Shown piece by piece: positions 1 through 8,136 of a stretch of DNA of 64,000 nucleotides. Position 1 is the first letter of the stretch; the number at the start of each line of letters is the position of its first letter. Under the pieces are notes generated by a model that did not search any database, was not told the origin of the DNA, and saw only the letters and a list, made by a program, of their open reading frames with translations. Source of the stretch: an uncultured Anaerotruncus sp. GTDB lineage: Bacteria; Bacillota; Clostridia; Oscillospirales; Ruminococcaceae. The translations under genes and the position numbers were made by a program. The stretch is from positions 1 through 64,000 of the forward strand of contig CALWZG010000022.1 of the NCBI GenBank assembly GCA_944385965.1, given 5' to 3'.

Positions 1-1370
1 AGATCATGGTTTACGACCTGGGCGGCGGTACCTTCGACGTTTCCATCATCGAGATGGGCGACGGCGTTACCGAAGTTCTGGCCACCAACGGTGATACCCA
101 CCTGGGCGGCGATGACTTCGACCAGCGGATTATCAACTACCTGGTCAGCGAGTTCAAGAAGGAGGAAGGCATCGACCTGACCGGAGACCGGATGGCGATG
201 CAGCGTTTGAAGGACGAGGCGGAGAAAGCTAAGATTGAGCTTTCCAGCATGACCAGCGTTAACATCAACATTCCCTTCATCGCAGCGGACGCCAATGGTC
301 CTAAGCACTTGAACATGGGTCTGACCCGTGCTAAGTTCAACGAGCTGACTGCGGATTTGGTGGAGCGTACCATGGAGCCTGTCCGTAAGGCCATCGCTGA
401 CTCCGGCTTCAAGATTTCTGAGATTGACAAGGTGCTTCTGGTGGGTGGTTCTACCCGTATCCCCGCTGTTCAGGAAGCTGTTAAATCCTTCTGCGGCAAG
501 GAGCCCTTCAAGGGCATCAACCCGGATGAGTGCGTAGCCATCGGCGCGGCACTCCAGGGCGGTGTTCTGAATAAGGATGTAAAGGGTATGATTCTGATTG
601 ATGTTACCCCCCTGTCTCTGGGCGTGGAGACTCTGGGCGGTGTCTGCACCAAGATCATTGACCGTAACACCCCAATCCCTGTGGAGAAGAGCCAGATTTT
701 CTCTACCGCCGCTGATAACCAGACCTCTGTTGAGATTGTGGTACTCCAGGGCGAGCGTGAGATGGCCAGAGACAACAAGCAGCTGGGTACCTTCCGTCTG
801 GAAGGCATTCCCGCCGCTCCTCGCGGAATTCCTCAGATTAAGGTGACTTACAGCATCGACTCCAACGGTATTGTCCATGTATCCGCCAAGGATATGGGTA
901 CTGGTAAGGAGCAGACCGTTACCATTACCGCTTCCACCAATATGTCCAAAGAGGATATTGACCGGGCTGTGAAGGACGCTGAGGCCTTCGCTGAGGAGGA
1001 CAAGAAGCGCCGTGAGGAAGTTGAGGTCCGCAACAACGGAGACCAGATGGTTTATCAGACTGAGAAATTCCTCAGCGAGCAGGCTGCCAACGTTTCCGCT
1101 GACGATAAATCCCGTCTGCAATCCAAGGTGGACGCTTTGAAGGAAGCGCTGAAGGGTTCTGATACCGCTGAGATTAAATCCAAAGAGGATGACCTGAAAC
1201 GGGATTATGACGAGCTGATTACCCATGTATATCAGCAGGCAGCGCAAGCCCAGCAGGCTCAGGCTCCTGATATGGGCGGCCAGTCCTCCGCTGGTGCCAG
1301 CAGCAATGGCGGCAATGGGGACTATGTAGACGCCGATTTCCGTGAGGTTGACGACGACGAGAAAAAGTAA
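1..1370 (+). CDS. dnaK: Chaperone DnaK (Hsp70), 5' end outside the window
   Basis: ATP-dependent Hsp70 chaperone of the cytoplasm, working with DnaJ and GrpE. The reading frame is already open at base 3, so the N-terminal part of the nucleotide-binding domain lies outside the window. What remains starts at the phosphate-2 motif ([13 protein letters not shown]), followed by GGDDFDQ, the adenosine motif LVGGSTRIP, the interdomain linker [11 protein letters not shown], the beta-sandwich substrate domain, the helical lid and an acidic tail ending [14 protein letters not shown]. It is followed by dnaJ, as in most Firmicutes; hrcA and grpE would be expected just upstream. Identification is secure. 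Confidence 0.98.
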   Translation, partial: IMVYDLGGGTFDVSIIEMGDGVTEVLATNGDTHLGGDDFDQRIINYLVSEFKKEEGIDLTGDRMAMQRLKDEAEKAKIELSSMTSVNINIPFIAADANGPKHLNMGLTRAKFNELTADLVERTMEPVRKAIADSGFKISEIDKVLLVGGSTRIPAVQEAVKSFCGKEPFKGINPDECVAIGAALQGGVLNKDVKGMILIDVTPLSLGVETLGGVCTKIIDRNTPIPVEKSQIFSTAADNQTSVEIVVLQGEREMARDNKQLGTFRLEGIPAAPRGIPQIKVTYSIDSNGIVHVSAKDMGTGKEQTVTITASTNMSKEDIDRAVKDAEAFAEEDKKRREEVEVRNNGDQMVYQTEKFLSEQAANVSADDKSRLQSKVDALKEALKGSDTAEIKSKEDDLKRDYDELITHVYQQAAQAQQAQAPDMGGQSSAGASSNGGNGDYVDADFREVDDDEKK

Positions 1371-1388
1371 TACAATAGGCAGAGTGTG

Positions 1389-1421
1389 CCGCAAGGCGGA
1401 GGAGTTCCCTCCGCCTTGCGG
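1389..1421 (+). promoter_or_regulatory. Intercistronic stem-loop between dnaK and dnaJ
   Basis: A perfect inverted repeat with 14-bp GC-rich arms (1389-1402 and 1408-1421) and a 5-nt loop. No T-run follows, so it is not a standard terminator. It more likely protects the dnaK mRNA 3' end or sets the dnaK:dnaJ ratio, which is inference. Confidence 0.7.
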
Positions 1422-1453
1422 TGGTAAAACGGGAAAAACAGGGGTGAAACATT

Positions 1454-2620
1454 TTGGCTGAGAAACGAGACTACTATGAGGTATTGGGCGTGTCCAAGGA
1501 TGCGTCCGCGGAAGAACTGAAAAAAGCCTTCCGCAAGCAGGCGAAGCAGTATCACCCCGACTTGAATCCGGGTGATAAGACCGCCGAGGCGAAATTTAAA
1601 GAGGTCAATGAGGCTTATGAGGTGCTCAGTGACCCAGCCAAGCGGCAGCGGTATGACCAGTTTGGTCATGCGGGGGTAGACCCTTCTTATGCCGGTGGAG
1701 CCGGCGGCGCTGGCTATACAGGCGGCTTTGGTGGGTTTGGCGGCTTCGGCGGTTTCGATGTGGGGGATATTTTTGATTTCTTTGGCGGCTTTGGCGGGGG
1801 AGGACGTACCCGCAACCCCAACGCTCCCATTCGAGGCAATGACATCAATGTAACCATTGGCCTTGACTTTATGGAGGCGGCCAAGGGCTGTAAGAAAAAA
1901 ATCACCATCCAGCGTCTGGAACAGTGCGATACCTGCGGCGGAACCGGCGCCAAGAAAGGCTCCTCTCCTGAAACCTGTCCTGAGTGCGGTGGTACCGGCC
2001 AGGTAAAGGTAACACAGCGTACTCCCATCGGCGCTATTCAGACCTCCCGCACCTGTACCAAGTGCGGAGGCAAGGGCAAGATTATCAAAGACCCATGCCC
2101 GGATTGCCGTGGGATGGGCAGGGTGCGCCACAGCCGGACCTTGGAGGTCAGCGTCCCCGCTGGCATTGATGATGGTCAGGCGTTCCTGTTGAGAGGGCAG
2201 GGGGATCAGGGGGTCAATGGGGGCCCCGCCGGCGATGTGAATATCATCGTGAACCTGCGCCCTGACAACATCTTTGAGCGGGATGGCTTTGATGTGTGGT
2301 GTGATATTCCCATCACCTTTACCCAGGCGGTTTTGGGGGATGAAATCACCGTCCCCACCATTGATGGAAAGGTGAAATATACCGTGCCGGAGGGAACCCA
2401 GACAGGAACTGTGTTCCGCCTGCGGAATAAGGGAATTCCTTATGTGAATGGCAGAGGCCGGGGTGACCAGTATGTGAAGGTGAGCATTGAGGTTCCCCGC
2501 AACCTGACAGGCAAGCAGAAGGAAGCGCTGAAAAAGTTTGATGAGCTTTCCACCGAGCGCAACTATGAGAAGCGGAAAAGCTTTTTTGATAAACTCAAGG
2601 ACGCTATGAAGGGCGATTAA
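1454..2620 (+). CDS. dnaJ: Chaperone DnaJ (Hsp40)
   Basis: Co-chaperone that stimulates DnaK ATP hydrolysis and delivers clients. The 388-aa product has the full type-I layout: J domain with the HPD motif (in YHPDLN, about residue 34), a Gly/Phe-rich linker (about 75-120), four zinc-binding CxxCxGxG repeats ([32 protein letters not shown]) and the C-terminal substrate domain. The start is a TTG at 1454 giving [12 protein letters not shown]; the purine-rich AGGGGTGAAAC just upstream serves as ribosome-binding site, and no ATG fits. It sits 83 bp after dnaK and is probably co-transcribed with it. Confidence 0.97.
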   Translation: MAEKRDYYEVLGVSKDASAEELKKAFRKQAKQYHPDLNPGDKTAEAKFKEVNEAYEVLSDPAKRQRYDQFGHAGVDPSYAGGAGGAGYTGGFGGFGGFGGFDVGDIFDFFGGFGGGGRTRNPNAPIRGNDINVTIGLDFMEAAKGCKKKITIQRLEQCDTCGGTGAKKGSSPETCPECGGTGQVKVTQRTPIGAIQTSRTCTKCGGKGKIIKDPCPDCRGMGRVRHSRTLEVSVPAGIDDGQAFLLRGQGDQGVNGGPAGDVNIIVNLRPDNIFERDGFDVWCDIPITFTQAVLGDEITVPTIDGKVKYTVPEGTQTGTVFRLRNKGIPYVNGRGRGDQYVKVSIEVPRNLTGKQKEALKKFDELSTERNYEKRKSFFDKLKDAMKGD

Positions 2621-2640
2621 ACCAGCCCAAAGGCGTCAAG

Positions 2641-2681
2641 AAAAGCCGTTTGGACGATTGAGTTTCGTCTGGGCGGCTTTT
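2641..2681 (+). terminator. Terminator after dnaJ
   Basis: Stem AAAAGCCG...CGGCTTTT with an additional inner helix (GGACGA/TCGTCT), ending in T residues, 20 bp past the dnaJ stop. It closes the chaperone operon. Confidence 0.75.
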
Positions 2682-2790
2682 GTTATGCGCCAACTTCACC
2701 TCCTTGTGAAAGTGGAAATTTTCACATTTGAGGACTATAATGAAGTTAAATAGATGGAAAAGAAAAACTTTCAAAACCCCAGGTTTCTCA

Positions 2791-2819
2791 TTGAAAAGGA
2801 AGTCTCTTTTCGGTATAAT
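2791..2819 (+). promoter_or_regulatory. Sigma-A promoter of prmA
   Basis: -35 TTGAAA (2791-2796), 17-bp spacer, -10 TATAAT (2814-2819). Transcription would begin near 2826, which rules out upstream in-frame ATGs and supports the prmA start at 2851. Confidence 0.85.
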
Positions 2820-2850
2820 TGGGAAAGTGTCAGGAATGGAGGATGGACCT

Positions 2851-3771
2851 ATGCAATATAGTGAAGTAAACATTAAAATTCCCACCGCTTATGTGGATAC
2901 TGTCTCCGATATCGCCAATATGGTGGTTCCCTATGGGATTTATATTGAGGATTACAGTGATATTGAGGAGCTGGCTCCTCAGATTGCCCATGTGGATTTG
3001 ATAGAGCAGGAGCTGCTGGAACGGGACCGGGAACATGGAATTATTCATATCTATATTTCCCCGGAGGAAAGCCCATTGGAAGCCATTTCTTATCTCAAGG
3101 AGCGCTTGGAAGCCTTGAACATTCCCTACCAAGTGGACAGTCAGCAGGTGGACGAGGAGGACTGGGCCACCAACTGGAAGAAATATTATTTCCCTACCAA
3201 GGTTGGAAATCGGCTGGTGGTTTGTCCTTCCTGGGAGCAATACACTCCCAAAGAGGGGGAAGTGGTGCTGACCATGGACCCAGGCATGGCCTTTGGAACA
3301 GGGACCCATGACACCACCCGCCTGTGTATGGGGCTGCTGGAAGATGCGGTGACCCCGGAAACTAAGCTGCTGGACGTTGGCACAGGAAGCGGAATCCTAG
3401 CCATCGCCGCTTTGCTGCTGGGGGCCAAAGAAGCCCAAGGGGTGGATATTGACGAGGTAGCGGTGAAGGTGGCCAAGGAAAACGCGCAAGCCAATGGAGT
3501 GTCCCAGAAGGTGACCTTTCACGCTGGGGACCTGACCCAAAAGGTATCTGGGCGTTTTAATCTGATTACCGCCAACATTGTGGCGGATGTGATTATCCGC
3601 TTGATTCCAGACCTGGACCGGTTCTTGACAGAGGATGGTACCTTCATCGCTTCTGGAATCATCGACACCAGGGAGCAGGATGTGGTGGAGGCTTTGGAAA
3701 AAGCCGGTTATCATGTGACCAAACGAGAGGAATCCGGCGGCTGGATTGCATTGGCCGCCATGCGGGGATAA
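2851..3771 (+). CDS. prmA: Ribosomal protein L11 methyltransferase
   Basis: Methylates ribosomal protein L11 using S-adenosylmethionine. The 306-aa product has the PrmA N-terminal substrate-recognition domain (about 1-110) and a Rossmann methyltransferase domain with the SAM motif DVGTGSGILAIAA, the acidic loop GVDIDEVAV and the motif-IV region ITANIVAD. The ATG at 2851 was chosen because GGAGG lies 8 nt upstream and the promoter at 2791-2819 lies inside any longer frame. It is followed by rsmE, as in many Firmicutes heat-shock regions. Confidence 0.95.
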   Translation: MQYSEVNIKIPTAYVDTVSDIANMVVPYGIYIEDYSDIEELAPQIAHVDLIEQELLERDREHGIIHIYISPEESPLEAISYLKERLEALNIPYQVDSQQVDEEDWATNWKKYYFPTKVGNRLVVCPSWEQYTPKEGEVVLTMDPGMAFGTGTHDTTRLCMGLLEDAVTPETKLLDVGTGSGILAIAALLLGAKEAQGVDIDEVAVKVAKENAQANGVSQKVTFHAGDLTQKVSGRFNLITANIVADVIIRLIPDLDRFLTEDGTFIASGIIDTREQDVVEALEKAGYHVTKREESGGWIALAAMRG

Positions 3772-3800
3772 ATCGGCTTGAAAGGGAAGGATGAGTGAGG

Positions 3801-4526
3801 ATGCCAAGATTTTTTACAGGGCAGGTTATGGGAGAAAACGCGGTGATTACCGGGGAGGACGCCCGCCATATCGCTTTGTCCCTGCGGATGCGGGCCGGAG
3901 AGCGGGTAACCCTTTGTGACAGTGCCGGCCAGGATTATCAGTGTGTCCTCACGGAGATTTCCCCGGCCAAGGTTTTGCTGCGGGTGGAGGAGGTGGAGCC
4001 ATCCGCAGGGGAGCCCTCCCTTCAAATCACTTTGTATCAGGCCCTTCCCAAGGGGGATAAGATGGAGTCCATCATCCAAAAGTCGGTGGAGCTTGGGGTG
4101 GCTAAAATTGTTCCTGTGCTGACCCATCGGTGCGTTTCCCGGCCGGACCAGAAGTCCATGAGCAAAAAGCTGGAACGTTATAACCGGATTTCTTTGGAGG
4201 CCGCCAAGCAGTGCGGCCGTGGGAGAATCCCTCCGGTAGAGCCCTTAATCGACTTTGAGGAAGCGGTGGGGCGGATAGCTCAGGCCCCTTTGGGTATTTT
4301 CTTCTACGAAAACGCTCAGGAGCCTTTAAAGGACGCTTTGACCTGTCGGCTGCAACAGGAGGTTTCCATCCTGATTGGCAGCGAGGGAGGTTTTGAGCCA
4401 TCTGAGGCAGCCTACGCAGTGGAAAAGGGACTGCTCCCCTTGTCTTTAGGCCCCCGGATTCTCCGCTGTGAGACAGCGCCCCTGGCGGCAATCACAGCTA
4501 TTTTATACCAAGGAGGGGAAATGTGA
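3801..4526 (+). CDS. rsmE: 16S rRNA (uracil-1498-N3)-methyltransferase
   Basis: Methylates U1498 of 16S rRNA. The 241-aa product belongs to the SPOUT superfamily: an N-terminal PUA-like region begins MPRFFTG, and the C-terminal trefoil knot shows IGSEGGFEPSE and LGPRILRCETAPLAA, the SAM-binding knot of RsmE. The start may be ATG 3801 or the in-frame GTG at 3795; I prefer 3801 because family members begin MxRFF. It lies 29 bp after prmA, with no terminator between, so the two form an operon. The stop overlaps the next start. Confidence 0.95.
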   Translation: MPRFFTGQVMGENAVITGEDARHIALSLRMRAGERVTLCDSAGQDYQCVLTEISPAKVLLRVEEVEPSAGEPSLQITLYQALPKGDKMESIIQKSVELGVAKIVPVLTHRCVSRPDQKSMSKKLERYNRISLEAAKQCGRGRIPPVEPLIDFEEAVGRIAQAPLGIFFYENAQEPLKDALTCRLQQEVSILIGSEGGFEPSEAAYAVEKGLLPLSLGPRILRCETAPLAAITAILYQGGEM

Positions 4527-5374
4527 TGAACAGCAAGATTTGGACAGCAGGGGTAGCGCTGCTCTGTGCCCTGGCCTTGTTGGGAGGATGCGCTCCCCGA
4601 GCCAAGGAAACGGATGGTTCTATTCCTTCTTCCGTTCCATCCAGCAGCCAGAAAGAACAGATTTCCTCATCCTCAATTGAATCTTTGGCTTCTCCTCAAC
4701 CGGAGACTTCTTCTGAGAAGGAAAGCGCCTCTCAGCAAGAGGAGAGCATGCAAAATATGGATGAAAACCAGGAAGAATCCTCCCCTATCCCTGAGGATGA
4801 GGGTAAAACGGAGGATTGGATGCTGATTTTGGCCAATGACACCCATCCCATCGGAGAATATGCACCTGAGTTGGGGATGGTGCAGGACCCCTATCAGATG
4901 GATGTGCGGGTGGTTCCCATCATGCTGGAGATGATGGCGGACGCCAAAGCCCAAGGGGTAGACCTTCTGATTTGTTCCGCCTACCGCCCTTATTCCTCCC
5001 AGGAGCGGAATTTTAATAACAGCGTCAATAATTATATTGCCCAGGGATACAGTGAGGAGCAGGCCAGGAGCCTGACCAAACGGCTGATTATGGAGCCGGG
5101 AAAAAGCGAACATCAGACCGGTCTGGCGGCGGATATTGTAACCCCTTCTTATCAGATGCTGGATGAAGGGTATGCGCAGACTGAGGCGGCTCAATGGCTG
5201 GCTGCTCACGCTCCGGAGTATGGATTTATTTTACGCTATCCCAAAGATAAAACGGAGATTACAGGCATTGATTATGAGCCGTGGCATTTCCGCTATGTGG
5301 GGGTAGAGGCGGCCATGGAAATCACCGAAAAAGGGCTCTGCCTGGAGGAATATTTGGAGGAACAGGATGGATAG
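4526..5374 (+). CDS. VanY-family D-alanyl-D-alanine carboxypeptidase, lipoprotein
   Basis: Predicted zinc D,D-carboxypeptidase acting on peptidoglycan stem peptides outside the membrane. The N-terminus is a lipoprotein signal (hydrophobic run then LGGC lipobox, Cys near residue 22), followed by a Ser/Glu/Pro-rich linker to about residue 95. The catalytic domain has the peptidase M15B motifs SAYRPYSSQ, SEHQTGLAADI (SxHxxGxAxD zinc ligands) and EPWHFRYV (catalytic Glu and third ligand). The ATG at 4526 shares its A with the rsmE stop, with AGGAGGGG upstream, so translation is coupled. Without vanA/vanX neighbours this is a wall-maturation enzyme, not glycopeptide resistance. Confidence 0.9.
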   Translation: MNSKIWTAGVALLCALALLGGCAPRAKETDGSIPSSVPSSSQKEQISSSSIESLASPQPETSSEKESASQQEESMQNMDENQEESSPIPEDEGKTEDWMLILANDTHPIGEYAPELGMVQDPYQMDVRVVPIMLEMMADAKAQGVDLLICSAYRPYSSQERNFNNSVNNYIAQGYSEEQARSLTKRLIMEPGKSEHQTGLAADIVTPSYQMLDEGYAQTEAAQWLAAHAPEYGFILRYPKDKTEITGIDYEPWHFRYVGVEAAMEITEKGLCLEEYLEEQDG

Positions 5375-5912
5375 GCAAAATCTGATTCATAAGACAACCT
5401 GTCTTATGAGCGGACAAAGCCGGGGCCAGCAGGCGGTTTTGGCGGCGGTTCTTTTGGCTGGGGCCATGATGGTTGGCGGAGTCTTGGCGTGGAGGGTTCA
5501 CACCTCCAAAACACAGCCGGTGGTACAAAGCCAGTTGTTGAGCCAACTGGCGGCTCCTTCACAGAAAGGGCGTTTGGCCCAGATACTATTGAATCCAGAA
5601 GAAACCGAACTGCTCATGAAATATATTGACGCTATGGGGGAGGCTGTGGCCAATTTGGAAATCTCCACAAACTGGTATCTAACCCAGTTTGTGGAAATTT
5701 TGGACGCCTCAAAAGAGGCGGAAACCACTTTGGTGAATTTCTCGTGGAATGGAGAGACAGGGGCCATGAAGGTTCTTTGTGAAGGGGGAAATTCCCAAAT
5801 GTTCCTTCAGCAGCTGCGGGAAAGCTCAGCCTTTTCAAAAGTGTCAGAACCGTCCTTTTTAGAGGACAGTGAAAGGTTTGAACTGGAGTGTGCTTTCTCA
5901 AAAACTGAATGA
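5367..5912 (+). CDS. Membrane-anchored protein of unknown function (weak PilN resemblance)
   Basis: A 181-aa protein that I do not recognise with confidence. Residues about 22-43 form one hydrophobic transmembrane segment, so the rest would lie outside the cell or face the membrane. The C-terminal ~90 residues (VNFSWNGETGAMKVLCEGG... ending in an SSAFSKV...FELECAF pattern) loosely resemble the PilN fimbrial-assembly fold, but no other pilus genes are nearby. It overlaps the vanY-like gene by 8 bp and is probably translated by coupling. The gene contains a perfect 12-bp inverted repeat (5664-5695). Confidence 0.55.
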   Translation: MDRQNLIHKTTCLMSGQSRGQQAVLAAVLLAGAMMVGGVLAWRVHTSKTQPVVQSQLLSQLAAPSQKGRLAQILLNPEETELLMKYIDAMGEAVANLEISTNWYLTQFVEILDASKEAETTLVNFSWNGETGAMKVLCEGGNSQMFLQQLRESSAFSKVSEPSFLEDSERFELECAFSKTE

Positions 5913-6049
5913 TTAGGAAGCCTTTGGAAATGTTTTCGCAACACTTGACAAGCAGGTAGGAATTTTACAAAAGTTTTTTGAGAAAACAGACAAAAATATA
6001 AAAAAGAGATAAATTTCATTAAAAAAACACAGACGAAAACAGGAAAATG

Positions 6050-6058
6050 TGCTATACT
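6050..6058 (+). promoter_or_regulatory. Extended -10 promoter
   Basis: TGC followed directly by TATACT (6053-6058) is an extended -10 element in an AT-rich region; no good -35 is visible at 17 bp. Transcription would begin near 6065, leaving a leader of about 145 nt before the next gene. Confidence 0.55.
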
Positions 6059-6103
6059 ATTCCTAGAAATCTGGATACCTGAAACTGAGTCGGTCATAAG
6101 GAT

Positions 6104-6168
6104 TATCAGGCCAATGAGATCAAGGTAAACCTCTTTGGGAAGAACTGAGGCAGGTCCTCATTCTGATA
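6104..6168 (+). ncRNA. Structured 5' leader RNA of unknown class
   Basis: A 12-bp bipartite helix (TATCAG plus AATGAG at 6104-6118 pairing with CTCATT plus CTGATA at 6157-6168, with a 3-nt GCC bulge) closes a loop that holds an inner stem CCTC/GAGG (6130-6133 with 6147-6150). It lies inside the predicted leader of the gene at 6210. I could not match it to the TPP, cobalamin, c-di-GMP, lysine, fluoride or guanidine riboswitch signatures. It could be a riboswitch, a protein-binding leader or chance structure. Confidence 0.4.
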
Positions 6169-6209
6169 GGCAGAAAACCTTTTGAGTGTAAAGAAAGACG
6201 GTGATTCCA

Positions 6210-6794
6210 ATGAACTTATTTTCACACATCACAATGGGGCGGTATCTGCATACTTATTTTTCTCAGCAGTTAGGGGTGGAATTGGACCGTTGGACCTTTG
6301 TCCGGTGGAATTTCCTTCCTGATATCGCTCCAAGTTTGCTCAAACTGTCCCATTTCAAAAAGGATATTTATGATTTGGTGATGGAGCGGGCGGAGAAGCT
6401 GGCCCGTGATGGAGAGGAGATGAGTGTTCAGGAATACAGCAAGCAGTTGGGGATTCTGTGCCATTTTATGGCGGATTTCTTCTGCTACGCTCATTCGGAA
6501 ACCTTTGATGGAACAAAGATTGGCCATCTGAAATATGAGCTGAAAATGCAGTTTTATGGATACCGCCGCAGAGATATGCTGCATGCGGTGGATTTGATTG
6601 CCAACGCGGCGGAGATTGACCGTTCAGCGGCCCTTTATGAGCAAATCAATGAACTGCATGGTCGGTACATGGAATTGGCTCCCTCCTATGGGGTAGATTT
6701 TGTGTATTCCTTGACCGCTTGTGTTGAGCTGATGCGGGGCTTGATGGACTCTGTCCAGGAAAGAAAACCTGCGCTTGCGGCTCAGGTGGCTTGA
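6210..6794 (+). CDS. Zinc-dependent phospholipase C-like protein
   Basis: A 194-aa protein of the bacterial zinc-dependent phospholipase C fold. Visible family features are an N-terminal Leu/Phe-Ser-His stretch (MNLFSHITMGRYLH), an internal Asp after a Trp-rich segment (FVRWNFLPD) and the HFxxDxxxxAH cluster (CHFMADFFCYAH), which provide candidate zinc ligands. No signal peptide is visible, so it is probably cytoplasmic, and true phospholipase activity is uncertain. I chose ATG 6210 with GGTGA 4-5 nt upstream; an in-frame GTG at 6201 is the alternative. It sits downstream of a structured leader. Confidence 0.7.
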   Translation: MNLFSHITMGRYLHTYFSQQLGVELDRWTFVRWNFLPDIAPSLLKLSHFKKDIYDLVMERAEKLARDGEEMSVQEYSKQLGILCHFMADFFCYAHSETFDGTKIGHLKYELKMQFYGYRRRDMLHAVDLIANAAEIDRSAALYEQINELHGRYMELAPSYGVDFVYSLTACVELMRGLMDSVQERKPALAAQVA

Positions 6795-6835
6795 TAAAAC
6801 GATTTATAGATTCCCAGAAGGGATTCATAAACAAG

Positions 6836-6866
6836 GCGGGCGCTTGGTATTTCACCAAACGCCCGC
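6836..6866. terminator. Bidirectional terminator between convergent genes
   Basis: GCGGGCG-x-TTGGT / ACCAA-x-CGCCCGC stem with a small loop, placed between the phospholipase-like gene (+) and sdpI-like gene (-). Confidence 0.75.
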
Positions 6867-6888
6867 TCACTTTATAGAGAAATTTTTG

Positions 6889-7539
6889 TTACGATTTTGG
6901 TTTGGAAATCTGTCGGTACCAAATATAGGACATACAGGTAGGGATTCCTGTACCGAGAATCAAAGTGGTGATAAGGAAGACGAAAAGGGATTTTTCTTCC
7001 ATCCAAAAGCTGGCGCAGAGTATAAATACCCCAGCGAAAAACATAAGGATTCCGCCTAAACGATGGGTACGGTTCCACACATCCTCATTAGATAAGGTCC
7101 ATGGATTTTTGATGCCCATAAAGAAATTATTTTTCAGTTTAGGCATTAGATTCCCGATGCCCATAAACAGAATTCCCAGCAAAGCGCAGGTGAAATGTCC
7201 CATAGACAGGGTACGAGGGAAGAAGGTTTCCAGCAGGACAGCCCCCATCATCAGCAGCAGAAAGGTCAGAAGCAATATCCCAAAGGTGTCATAGTAGCTC
7301 TGAAATCTTAGATAGCTGCTTTTACGAGGGTCGATTTTTGGAACCACCCGCATAAGCACGCCGAAAAACAGGGAAAGCCCAGCGAAAAGCCAAAGCTGCT
7401 CTCTGTGGCCATATTCCACAGAACCATCCAAGTTCCAATGAATAGGAACCTGCTCAGGCAGATGTCTATAAAGAACCGCTATCAGAAGGATGGGTGCTAT
7501 TGCCAGAATCCAATAAAAAATCAGTTTGGTTTTTCTCAT
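6889..7539 (-). CDS. SdpI-family immunity/membrane protein (DUF1648)
   Basis: A 216-aa integral membrane protein. The N-terminal DUF1648 region (KTKLIFYWILAIAP...VPIHWNLDGSVEYG) is followed by about five further membrane segments and the SdpI signature around NNFFMGIKNPWTLSNEDVWNRTHRLGG. In Bacillus subtilis SdpI gives immunity to the SdpC toxin and holds SdpR at the membrane; no SdpC-like toxin is seen here. The start ATG at 7539 has GGAG 8 nt upstream. It overlaps the preceding ArsR-type regulator gene by 74 bp, which fits a co-transcribed SdpRI pair. Confidence 0.85.
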   Translation of the reverse strand: MRKTKLIFYWILAIAPILLIAVLYRHLPEQVPIHWNLDGSVEYGHREQLWLFAGLSLFFGVLMRVVPKIDPRKSSYLRFQSYYDTFGILLLTFLLLMMGAVLLETFFPRTLSMGHFTCALLGILFMGIGNLMPKLKNNFFMGIKNPWTLSNEDVWNRTHRLGGILMFFAGVFILCASFWMEEKSLFVFLITTLILGTGIPTCMSYIWYRQISKPKS

Positions 7540-7807
7540 GGTTTGAAGCTCCTTTCAAAGCGATAATCCAGCCCATTAACTCATCCAACACCGACATATT
7601 CAGTTCGTAATAAACAAACTTTCCACGTTTGATGTCGCTGACCAATCCGGCTGATTTCAATACACTGAGGTGATGGGAAACGGTGGCGGCGGTCATCTGA
7701 AAATGCCCACCGATTTCTCCAGCGGTTTTTGCCCCATCGGATAGAATGGAAAGGATTTCTCGCCGGGTCTGGTCAGATAAAGCTTTGAAGGTCTGCTGAA
7801 ATCCCAT
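7466..7807 (-). CDS. ArsR/SdpR-family autorepressor
   Basis: A 113-aa winged-helix repressor. The HTH lies in TAGEIGGHFQMTAATVSHHLSVLKSAGLV and the wing in RGKFVYYELN; the metal-binding Cys motif of classic ArsR proteins is absent, as in SdpR. SdpR-like homology ends near residue 87. The remaining ~25 residues (after ALKGAS) are encoded in the frame overlapping the start of the sdpI-like gene and look like unconserved read-on. It probably represses its own operon through two similar sites around the promoter at 7846-7874. Confidence 0.85.
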   Translation of the reverse strand: MGFQQTFKALSDQTRREILSILSDGAKTAGEIGGHFQMTAATVSHHLSVLKSAGLVSDIKRGKFVYYELNMSVLDELMGWIIALKGASNHEKNQTDFLLDSGNSTHPSDSGSL

Positions 7808-7833
7808 TGCGGTTTCCTCCTTTTAATAGTTTG

Positions 7834-7896
7834 ATAATTATCTAAATATTAGACGAAAAAATGGTTTAAGTCAATACGTTTAGATGATTTTCTAAA
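7834..7896 (-). promoter_or_regulatory. Promoter and two putative SdpR-type operators
   Basis: On the minus strand, -35 TTGACT (7869-7874) and -10 TAATAT (7846-7851) are separated by exactly 17 bp. An inverted repeat TTTAGA-N6-TCTAAA (7879-7896) lies just upstream of the -35, and a related element (TTTAGATAATTATC, about 7834-7847) overlaps the -10 and start site. The paired similar sites flanking a promoter suggest autorepression by the ArsR-type protein. Confidence 0.7.
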
Positions 7897-8056
7897 TATT
7901 GACTCTGGAAATAGGATACAAAAAAAGCCCTGTACAGCCATCTAATAAGAAAAAATCGTTAAAAAATAAGATATTTTATGAATAATTCTAAAAGGCTTTT
8001 TGATTCAAGAAAGATGATTGGCGAAAACGGCAATAGATTTTGCACAAATTTTGCAC

Positions 8057-8062
8057 TATAAT
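8057..8062 (+). promoter_or_regulatory. Putative livJ promoter
   Basis: TATAAT at 8057-8062 follows a directly repeated TTTTGCAC (8038-8045 and 8049-8056); the hexamer 17 bp upstream is a poor -35. The repeated octamer could be an activator or repressor site. The rest of the 7897-8136 gap is AT-rich, and a weak long-loop stem (AAAAAGCC near 7925, GGCTTTTT near 7994) may end one of the flanking transcripts. Confidence 0.45.
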
Positions 8063-8136
8063 TTTTTACAACACATAAATTGCTTTAAAGTGATAGTGTT
8101 GAGAATGTGGGGCTTCCCACCTAGGAGGAAAAGAAA

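Noticed and set aside
2728-2850. Longer prmA frame starting at 2728
   Set aside because: A consensus promoter (2791-2819) lies inside it, so the transcript begins after this ATG.
4526-5374. Vancomycin-resistance vanY
   Set aside because: No vanH/A/X or vanRS genes are present; M15 carboxypeptidases of this kind are common wall enzymes.
8011-8036. Sigma-54-like element (TGGCGAAAACGGC) upstream of livJ
   Set aside because: Spacing between the GG and GC is 8 bp instead of 10 and the flanking bases do not match.
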